11,216 bases of DNA from Isohypsibius dastychi (taxonomy: Eukaryota; Tardigrada; Eutardigrada; Parachela; Isohypsibiidae). The stretch covers positions 1-11,216 of the forward strand of contig JAQIWT010001346.1 of assembly GCA_034696485.1 (NCBI GenBank), read 5' to 3'. The position numbers and the translations under genes were made by a program. The notes under the pieces are model-generated. The model was given only the letters and a program-made list of their open reading frames with translations. It had not been told where the DNA came from and made no database searches. Of the stretch, positions 1 to 7,800 are shown piece by piece (position 1 is the first letter of the stretch; every line of letters starts with the position of its first letter).

Positions 1-122
1 ACAACAACCACGACCCCTACGACAACAACAACAACCACGACCCCTACGACCACAACAACAAGACCAACGACAACAACAACAACCCCGACAACGACGACCA
101 CTACAACCACGACCACAACCAG
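1..122 (+). repeat. In-frame Thr-codon repeat (ACA/ACC/ACG with CCT/CCG)
   Basis: This is a low-complexity tract of nearly pure ACN codons broken by occasional Pro and one Arg. Imperfect units of about 21-24 bases recur (acaaccacgacccctacga near 4 and again near 31). It is read in frame as the Thr-rich linker and ends at a clean donor (AG|gtaact) at 123. It continues beyond the left edge, so total length is unknown. Such tracts are prone to length polymorphism. Confidence 0.9.
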
Positions 123-1126
123 GTAACTTGATGTTCTTGCTTAGGAAATCCACATGTGCATGTTTTCACATGACATGCTCACTGTTTTTAGTCAGCGCCC
201 GCCTACGACAGGCTCTATATTTGACACGTCCAGGCCCGAAGTTCAACAGGTCATCCTCGACCTTCATAATGAGCTGAGGAGCTTCGTGGGTGCATCGAAC
301 ATGTTAGAAATGCAATGGGATAGTGTGGCTGCCGAACAAGCTCAGCGATGGGCTGATCGGTGCGTCGCAGAACACGGGCCTGATGTCAGAACAAGTTCAC
401 TCTTTGGCTCATGTGGTCAGAACATTGCTAACGGTAACGGAATCCGGAGCTGGAACACGACTATGCGACTGTGGGGTCAAAATGAGCGAGATTTATTCAC
501 TTTCAATCAAACCCCGTGTCCCGAAGGCTGGTTCCATACAGTTGGTCACTACACCCAGGTACGGATCACATGGCTTCCAGATACCCGGTGTTCAGTTGCA
601 GCGATATTTTGCTTTTGCAGATTGTGTGGGCAAGTTCCTTCCAAGTTGGTTGCGGTTTTAATTCTTGTCCAGGAACCAGAGCAGGAAACTTTTTTGTTTG
701 CAACTACTGTCCACCGTAAGTAGCTCATGGACAAGTTTTTGAACGATACTGGAGGGTTTGAGGCATTTCAGGGGAAATGCCGGAAATGTATGCACACCCT
801 ATGAAGCAGGATCTTCTGAAAACGGTGGAGTCTGCGGTCGATGTGGGGGATCTTCTGATCCGCGATGCCGGCGCGGACTGTGCAGTACGTTGTCTTGTCA
901 TGAGCCATTCTAGCTAGAACTCAAATCAACATCCGTTATTTCCCTAGCCAACCCATGTCCTGTCACCAATCAGTTCTCAAACTGTGATAGGCCCGTTCCG
1001 TCAAACCCATCGATGTTCCCCGCCTTGATTGGAAATACAGCAGTTTGCCGCAACAACCCAAACGATCAATTCGTCCTCGCATGTAGGGCATCCTGCCAAT
1101 GCCGAGACCAGGGCTTGTTGTACTAG
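1..1126 (+). CDS. CAP/SCP-TAPS (venom-allergen-like) secreted protein, 5'-partial
   Basis: Exons 1-122 (continues off the left edge), 192-558, 621-715, 772-884 and 948-1126; introns of 69, 62, 56 and 63 bp. Splice phases (2, 0, 2, 1) join perfectly, giving 291 visible residues. Residues 1-41 are a Thr/Pro linker, probably O-glycosylated. Residues ~56-195 are a CAP domain: LDLHNELR at 63-70, CAP1 motif GHYTQIVW across the 558/621 junction, then CAP2-like FVCNYCPPGN. Residues ~196-291 form a Cys-rich tail, with Cys pairs in GLCTNPC and SCQC before the stop. Of the CAP tetrad, His102, Glu139 and His160 are visible, but the usual Glu of GEN is Gln117. CAP proteins are secreted, bind lipids or sterols in several families and are abundant in helminth secretions. 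The start, signal peptide and any upstream CAP domain are outside the window. Family confidence is high; function is unknown. Confidence 0.92.
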
Positions 1127-1518
1127 AACAGACCTGTAGCCCCTCCGACGTTTCTGTCATTTTTTCACCCCGTTAATTTATTTCCACCCAGCACAAGTAT
1201 GTTCCACAAGATCACATTATTTTTGTTTTGCCCTTGATTCACATTATTCTTTATTTTGTAAATTTATTGTAGTACCGAAGCAGCAACGGCTCGAAACGGT
1301 TCGAAAACTTGTAGCTTGAAAAGAGTTTATTTCCATAATCCGTTTTACAACTAACCATTGTGTTGAGTGGCTCTTGCCACTGAGTGCGCCAGCAGTTTCC
1401 ACAACACTACGGTCAGACACATACGACATAACAAAATACTACACGTAAAGGGTTCGCGTGGAAATCAGCCGAAGGAAGGGTTAAATAACACGAGAAAACG
1501 AGTTGAAAATGTCTCATT
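1127..1518. other. Convergent intergenic region with minus-strand poly(A) signals
   Basis: This stretch lies between the stop of the plus-strand CAP gene and the stop of the minus-strand Kazal gene. I see no credible coding exon. Read on the minus strand, AATAAA occurs at 1326-1331, 1263-1268, 1250-1255 and 1177-1182. No canonical AATAAA is visible on the plus strand for the CAP gene. Confidence 0.6.
1326..1331 (-). promoter_or_regulatory. Candidate polyadenylation signal AATAAA
   Basis: It is the first AATAAA hexamer met on the minus strand after the stop codon at 1519, about 190 bases downstream. Further copies follow at 1263-1268 and 1250-1255, so the cleavage site may vary. The assignment rests on motif and position only. 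Confidence 0.5.
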
Positions 1519-2790
1519 TTATGCAACCGGAGACTGATATGGGTCTTCACCATCTAAACTTCGGAGTATGATACCACCACCGGGCTCAATTGTTGATATT
1601 CCGGTACATGTAGGGGCAAGTGGTGACAGAACGGTTCCCGCCTTCGTTGAGCGACAGTGAGCGACCCAGTACTGGCATTCGTTCCGGTAGCGTTTCCCGG
1701 TCAAGTCACATACTGTTTTCTCCCCACCATAGCATCTCCAGGCGCTTTAAAATATGACATCAAAGATAAAATTGATTTTGATTCAAGATGCGATAAGAAT
1801 TTGTTCTTACCATGGGTCAACCGGTAAGTATGTGGATGAAGCATATGTATTCCAACCTACATCTCCTGTTGCAGTTGTTGCACATTTTCCGCGGTAAGCA
1901 ACAACCAAATTAAGACCTGTAAATCACAATCATTACAAACAAAACAATGGGAACGATGGCTGAGTTTTACTTGGATTGTTCTTAGCCACACACTCCAAAC
2001 TGCACAGGTTCGTGTAGTCTTTCCCGTCGGTACCGCAAACCGGAAAATATTCCGTAGTACATACACACCGTTGCTGCTGGTTTGTGCCCCAGTTACCACT
2101 TCCACCCATACTTCCAGGCCACTGTGACGACCCTCCGAGCCCACCACCAAAAAGGTCACCACCCCCACCATAAGGATTTCCTCCTTGTTGATACGGGTTT
2201 CCCCCTAGGCCGCCACCTCCATATTGGCCCATCATCCCTAAACCTGGGGTCGGATCATTCATCGCCATACCCATGCCCATACTACCCTGATTATAACTTC
2301 CAAAGTTGTTATTCATAGGAGTTGGGCCAATGAAGGATGGGGAAAATTGCCGTTGACTTGGCTGCGGAACAGCGGACTGTATTGGCTGCATGACTGGAAG
2401 CTGTTGAGGAACAATGGCTGCTGGAACCAACTGGGACACCTGAAGATTCGGATTCGAAAACGGAGAGCGAGCATTCGGGTGGTTGAAAAAGTTTGGTTGA
2501 GGTGGTCCGCTGTTGATTGGCATGTTGTTGATAAAACTGGCTCTTTGCTGGTCAGCCATTATCTGTTGTTGGATGGGTTGCTGTGTTCCTTGTGCCATGT
2601 TGTTCTGAGCGAAAAACTGAGGAGAGGGCTGAAAACGGTTTGGTCGGACGGGGAACCTGTTGTTTATCTGGCTCTCGCAATTAACTGAAATAAGGGCAGA
2701 GTTCGGTATTTTTCAGTTTAGAATGTGTTCAGAAGTCTTACCGATGCCAAGATAAAGCAGTAATCCAAGAAAACGGCCTCTTTCCACCAT
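1519..2790 (-). CDS. Secreted Gln/Gly/Asn-rich two-domain Kazal-type protein (copy A)
   Basis: Minus-strand exons 2790-2742, 2684-1971, 1916-1811 and 1744-1519; introns 57, 54 and 66 bp; phases 1, 1, 2; 364 residues. Residues 1-19 are a signal peptide with a GLLLYLGIV core. Residues ~20-220 are low complexity: Gln/Asn/Pro-rich, then MGMGM and GGGG stretches. Kazal domain 1 (222-266) has all six Cys with the classic YFPVCGTDGKDYTNLC core; by alignment the P1 residue is Thr227, so trypsin-type inhibition is not expected. Domain 2 (~290-336) is atypical: CAWRC, seven residues, then VCDLTGKRYRNEC and two more Cys. The second intron sits inside domain 1 and its joint restores the domain through GKC. 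Kazal domains inhibit serine proteases; the low-complexity region suggests a matrix or surface role (inference). A tandem paralogue lies upstream at 3268-4253. Confidence 0.9.
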
Positions 2791-3267
2791 GATGGAAGAT
2801 CGAGAGAAAAACACGGTAGCTAGTTATTGTAATACTGAAACGGAAAAATGATGCGGGTGTTAAAGAAATAATCGAGGTGATATCCGCAATGTCCAACATT
2901 CAGCTTCATGCGAGTTCCGGCAACTCGTGTGGACTGAAGCGAAGATACATCCATAAAATGAGCCTTTCATGCCATTGTCCAGAGCTTATTAGCGTGAATC
3001 ACCCTTTCCGCATAGCGATGTTTTGCGCGGATGATTTTACAGTGCATCATTTTAAGGTCGAAACATGTCTTGCGACGAGACACCCTGCAACGCAGCCTAT
3101 CTTTTCTGTGTTAATATCGGATCCGAGAGTATCTGTCACAAAACGTTTAATGGGTGAAGGTGTATCGGTATTGCTTCCGTATACTCCGGTGAAAGAAAAA
3201 GTTACATTCAAGCAGTCACTGATGGGATATTTGCTATATGAACACAGCTCATCTTGAAAGGTCACAC
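2791..3267. other. Intergenic region between the two Kazal genes
   Basis: It holds the promoter and leader of copy A and the 3' region of copy B. A minus-strand ATTAAA at 3146-3151, about 117 bases past the stop at 3268, may be the poly(A) signal of copy B. A minus-strand open stretch at 3047-3281 could instead be an extra last exon of copy B, described as a finding. A 126-codon plus-strand open frame at 2877-3257 has no recognisable domain and is not called as a gene. Confidence 0.5.
2835..2836 (-). promoter_or_regulatory. Splice-acceptor-like AG in the 5' leader of Kazal copy A
   Basis: Read on the minus strand, a pyrimidine-rich run ending tttccgtttcag precedes the start codon at 2790 by 44 bases. 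It matches the acceptors used inside this gene. It is either the end of a 5'UTR intron or a spliced-leader trans-splice site. Trans-splicing is known in Trichinella-type nematodes, but nothing here separates the two options. Confidence 0.45.
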
Positions 3268-4253
3268 TCATACAGGTTTCGCTGTTGATGCAGATTGATC
3301 CAAGAGCAGACCTCTTCGGTTATTATTTCCAAAACCAGAGTACATGTTGTTGTAGCCGTTATTCATCCCATATGGGCATGAGGATTTGGCAATGACCATC
3401 CCGCGTTTTTCTGCGTCACACAAGGCACGGTAGAACAAGCAGTCATTGGCATAAGTTGTTCCTCTATTGTCACAAATCTGCGCCGTTGTTTGTCTATAAA
3501 AAACAAACACGTGTTTCGTTCTGCTTTTTAAGCGTTGATTTAATGCTTACATTGGCTGCTGTCCGTAAGGCGAATTTCCGTAGTTGGTGTTCATCCCTGA
3601 ACCATACGTGCCACTTCCGTATGGCATAAACGGGGACACGGCATTGTTGTCATAAGGATTTCTGAAGGCGGAAGTGGAAGCAGGGCACTGCCAGTTGCAA
3701 CTGGGTGAGGTCGCCCCAGAATTCACCGTATTACCATAACTGGATCCAAAGTTGAAACCTGGGTTTGGATATCCGGGCTGACCGGGAATCTGTCCACCAT
3801 AGTTGTTGTTGAAGCCTGATGAACATGCACCCTCACTTTGTTGAACCAGATCTACAACGAGAAATTTCGTTAGCTGATGATGCAAGATCGACTTCTACAG
3901 GACCGGTCTAAACAAAACAACTGACAAATCCTGGGCCACTTACTCAAACTGAAAGCTTGTTCGCAACGAAACAAACAAGCATTTTGGTACGTTTTCCCGT
4001 TCGATCCACAAAGTGGACGATAATCGAAGGGACACTGTTGGGTACACTGCTGAGAACTTTGCGTTCCGTAACTGTTACCATACGGTGTCCCACCACCGAT
4101 GCCGTTTGACCCAAAGCTCGTGCCGAAAGATGTGGATTGTCCAACTGATTGGTGTACAACTACGAAAGCAAAACTACAAGTCCATCGGAAGTTGTGGGAA
4201 AAACTTTACATACCGGCGAACAGCGTGATCCAAACCACGACTCGGTATGCCAT
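3268..4253 (-). CDS. Secreted Gly/Asn/Tyr-rich two-domain Kazal-type protein (copy B)
   Basis: Minus-strand exons 4253-4214, 4159-3944, 3851-3551 and 3493-3268; introns 54, 92 and 57 bp; phases 1, 1, 2 as in copy A; 260 residues. Residues 1-~20 are a signal peptide (MAYRVVVWITLFAVV). Kazal domain 1 (52-95) has six Cys and CPFDYRPLCGSNGKTYQNAC; its P1 is by alignment Phe58, a chymotrypsin-like choice. The intron falls seven residues after Cys5, exactly as in copy A. A Gly/Asn/Pro/Tyr-rich linker follows. Domain 2 starts CNWQC (137-141), matching CAWRC of copy A, but 51 low-complexity residues separate its second Cys from the third at 193; the remaining Cys are at 204, 211 and 225. The tail is again Asn/Gly/Tyr-rich. 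The 3' end is less sure: a 62 bp phase-compatible intron could replace the tail by one ending at 3047. Confidence 0.88.
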
Positions 4254-4262
4254 TTTCTTGCA

Positions 4263-4264
4263 CT
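4263..4264 (-). promoter_or_regulatory. Splice-acceptor-like AG just before the start of Kazal copy B
   Basis: On the minus strand a pyrimidine-rich tract ending cttgtcattcag lies nine bases before the ATG at 4253. An acceptor this close to the start codon is typical of a spliced-leader trans-splice site; a 5'UTR intron is the alternative. It also supports 4253 as the true start. Confidence 0.5.
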
Positions 4265-4383
4265 GAATGACAAGAAAGTGAAAGTGTTCGAATGATCCAT
4301 ACTCGTTTTCCCAAATTGCCTTTAATACGGTCAATGTCAATAAAACTGGTGACAAATCTGAATAGTGAATACACACCTCGATC

Positions 4384-4559
4384 TTAAAATGCAGCCATCC
4401 GACCCAAATACAGTTTCAATTGACATCCGAATGCGTAATCACGGATACAGTAATATTTTCTATTGAAATCTACGGTTGATGGATTTAAGGGAGGCACAAC
4501 CTTGTCTCGCGGCGAACCGAGCACCCAACAAATGCGATCAGAGCAACAAAAACCACGGC
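4384..4559 (-). pseudogene. Possible remnant of a small secreted, Kazal-like gene
   Basis: Read on the minus strand from 4559, a signal-peptide-like hydrophobic run (VVFVALIAFVGCS) is open but has no ATG: an in-frame stop lies just upstream and GTG stands where a start would be expected. A 41 bp GT..AG gap (4460-4500) joins it in frame to a segment ending at 4384 that contains CIRDYAFGC. That fits the C-x-x-[DE]-Y-x-x-x-C loop of the two neighbouring Kazal domains, with Arg at P1. The words FGSDG, typical after that loop, occur shortly afterwards but in another frame. This suggests a decayed third copy. The stretch is short and chance is not excluded. Confidence 0.28.
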
Positions 4560-4889
4560 AAAATTTTAATGAAATTGCGAAAATGAACATTACGGATTTT
4601 GTTCATGTGATATTATTGAGATGCTGAATATGAATTCTGAGCATGAAAATAAGTGAGATATGATAAGCAAGGAAGAATTACATAGAAAAGCGTGTTCCAG
4701 CACAAAGGTCAACTGAAACTGTGAAACTTGAACCCAAATACAAAATCAAGGGAGTGCACGTATGCAAAACGGAAGATTCTGTCTCAGTATTTCAACTAAA
4801 AAATCTACATCATGAAACCAAAACTACGTAAAAGTACGAATTCAGATTACTCTGATGCCAGTTCAACTAATAAAATCTAAAAATTATTT

Positions 4890-7800
4890 TTACCCAAATG
4901 ACATTGCTAGACGACGAGGTGTCGCCGGTTTGGCTCCGATATCTTTCTCATCCGAGTCCCGCCCATTATCGAGCCGCTCCACTAAACCGTTAGTAGGTGC
5001 TGCATTCGAAATTCCAGCAACTTCCTCCTGGGACTGCTCAGCAGATGTCGATTTCCGGTCGGGAGTATCATTCGATTTACCTTTTCGCCGTCGTCTAACT
5101 GTTTTGGGAGCCACCTTAAACAAAAAGGAATGACATTCAACCCTCCACAAAGTTGAACTGGTATTCTTACCACTACCAAAGCCGGAAACAATTTGGAGAG
5201 CTCTTCAAGATTTCGGCACCCATAGTCCATCGAAGTGAACGGATGGTTTGGATACCGTAGTTCAAAGCATTTTTTAAACTCGAATAATAATAGCCAATCC
5301 TGTCCATTCGCATAACTCAATTGTTCCGCAATGAACTCCCGAAGATGTTCGGCTCTGCGCTGCACCGTTAAGGAAACGTATCGCAGTGCACCTTCCATCA
5401 CAACCTAAAATAAATCGTCTCAGAACACAAGGGTTCTAGCCTTGCCGCACTTTACCTCGAGATCATCGGGAAGAGCCCCAATCAGGTCTACGAGCTTTTG
5501 AAAGCCAAAATCCTTCAGGTTAAGATCATGTCCAGCTACAATTCGATACGAATTGGCGAACGGGATCAGCTCCGTGCGATATCCCGGACAGGCAATCAAC
5601 ACCGTTCGAGCATCTGCGGCAAACTTTTCCAACGAGTACTTCGAGTTCAATTTCTTTTCCGCTACAACGGCAAAACTAAATATCTGCTCTCATTGGGGCA
5701 AGTAATTCAACTTACGCTTAGAAGCTTCAATAGGCTCTCCTTTTTCGAGAGGCGTATCAAATAGGTTATCAAGGTCGGAAACGCCGTAGTCCATAACGAC
5801 CAGAGGCCGGCCAAATATCTCTCTATATAATTCCGTGATATTTTTCTGGCTAATTAGCTTCCCTGGACGAAGAGCTCGAATACGAGCAAGATCAGCAGTG
5901 AAGCGTCTTTTCTGAGCTTTGAAAGATAAGGTAACCACTCGCTCCGCTCCCACGCCAACCACCTAGACAAGACAACAATCAGACTGAGGTCCTTCGAGAA
6001 AATAAACAAATACCTCAAATTCCGTCGAAATCTTGGTGATGGCCGCAATCAAATTTTCCAGGTTTGTCCCTCCCGCCGCGCATTCATCACCATACATTCG
6101 ATTATACGCGTCGGCAAATTGCGTGATCGGTAGAGCGGATCTGCGCTGTGCAAGCAGAAGATCCGATATCCGTTGTTCTAGTACCTGGACAGCCGCAGGA
6201 TTCTGGCCAGCTGGTCCAGTTACAATAAGTGCTAAAGTCGATATGGTTATCACCGTTCATGTAATCTGATGCAAACATTCTCATACATTTTCGGTCATTT
6301 CCTTCTAAGAGAACGAGCTTCCTCGGTCCATCAGGATTTCTGGTAATAACCACATCCGGTACGCTTAACAATAGATGTTCCAAATACGCTCCATTATCAG
6401 GGTCCTCTTTGAGCTTTGCACTCTGGTCCTCGAAACACATGACGAACCTGTGTCAGAAACTTGAAGAAAATGGAGCCGGATATCGGACCATTTTACTTAC
6501 GTGTTCAACGGCAAACTTCCTCCGTGCTCAATCAAAATCTGATGGACCCGTTTAGAAAAATACTTCAAGTTCGTTTTCACACAAAGCAGAGGCCGATAAG
6601 ATTTGGTGTCGAACAACTGGTCGACGTTTTCTTTCGGGCAGTGCTTTTCGCAGTACCCCAGGTCCAGCCTCTCAGTAGCCCTCTAAAACAGAGTTATATA
6701 TTCGGCTCGACAAATGTTTTTTGATTGAACTCACAGATTCTTCAATCTCTCTTCCCCATGTTACGGCTGTACCTAATAATTTCACAATTCGCTTGCCTTT
6801 CTTCTCGGTCACCGTAACGATATCGGGCATTCGACGAAGTGTGCCGAGCTCCAGGTCTTGATCATATCTGGAATGCAGTCCCATATTTGAAACATTTCAC
6901 ACCGATTACCTAGTCCACGTTACCGTCTTTGGAACAGCTTGAATAATTCGAACATTGGCAATTCCAACTTGTTTGAAGATTTGAAAACATGTATAACGGC
7001 CAACCTATGCGAAAATCAGAAAGGTCATTTTTTACGGTTTCTCTGGAATCAAATCATAAAAAACTCACCGGACTGCAGTCGGTGGCTCGTTGTCCGGATT
7101 GTTCAAAAGGACAGAAAATGGCTTCGATCCTAATGTGGCTTTCGATAACCAAGAAATCATGAACTCGCTATCTATTTCATCCGGAAACTCGATTTTGGCG
7201 AAAACGTCACCACCCGTAGTCACAAAAGTGACATCAGGGACCTAGATCAACAGACGTTATAGGCAAAATTTCAACATCGTAATCATTCACTTACAATGGG
7301 AACCAAGTCGTTCAGGATATTCAACAAGCTCGCTTTCAATGACTTCCGGCTAACACTCTGATCCAAAGCTCCAACAAAAAATGTTTTGGCTTTAGGCGGA
7401 GTGTTCTGGTCTTCAACTGCGTTCAACTTCAGCTTCTTGATGCTATCCGGAAGTGACGTTTCGTCGGTTTCCGGTGGTGAAATTTCAAAATTCACAGCCG
7501 TACGGCCTGGCTTTACATCAACCGGGGCTGTCTTTGTAGACAACATCCGGCTAAAAAACGTCGAATTTAATGTGCCGCCATGTGTAATGCCATTTGAAGT
7601 GGATGGCAAACTATCCGGAAGTACGTCATCAGCATAGCACTCTGGCGCGACGTAAACAGGGCGATCTGGATCAAAAGTTGACTTCGAAGGAAACGACTGG
7701 CTTTGATGGAACGGCACAGATTCTTTTCCCAAAATCTTTGTTGGCGGCATTTGAGGACGATACGATTTCTGCGCACCAATTGCATCCGTCAACGGAGTGG

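Larger units (their letters stand above)
4254..4889. other. Intergenic region between Kazal copy B and the MARF1-like gene
   Basis: Mostly AT-rich, with no intact gene. It holds the leader and promoter of copy B, a possible gene remnant at 4384-4559, and the 3' region of the MARF1-like gene. No convincing AATAAA is seen on the minus strand close after the stop at 4890; ATTAAA at 4565-4570 is about 320 bases away. Confidence 0.5.

Noticed and set aside
885-913. Reading through to the stop at 911-913 as the end of the CAP gene
   Set aside because: A gtacgt donor at 885 and an acceptor at 947 join in phase 1 to a Cys-rich exon ending at 1126, in keeping with the preceding Cys-rich sequence.
1857-2171. 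A 104-codon minus-strand frame overlapping the Gly-rich exon of copy A
   Set aside because: It is a shadow of the Kazal copy A coding exons and their intron; the other frame gives a complete six-Cys domain.
2877-3257. A 126-codon plus-strand open frame between the Kazal genes
   Set aside because: It has no recognisable domain, signal or splice context, and overlaps the minus-strand 3' region of copy B, which shows better phase-matched coding potential.
4384-4590. An uninterrupted 68-residue minus-strand peptide starting MFIFAISLKF
   Set aside because: Its N-terminus is a poor signal peptide. The alternative frame in the same place gives a far better hydrophobic core, leading to the remnant interpretation.
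6232-6255. A 22 bp GT..AG intron using the donor gtgata in the MARF1-like gene
   Set aside because: It is far too short. The donor GTATGA at 6286 with the same acceptor gives 55 bp, correct phase and LOTUS continuity.
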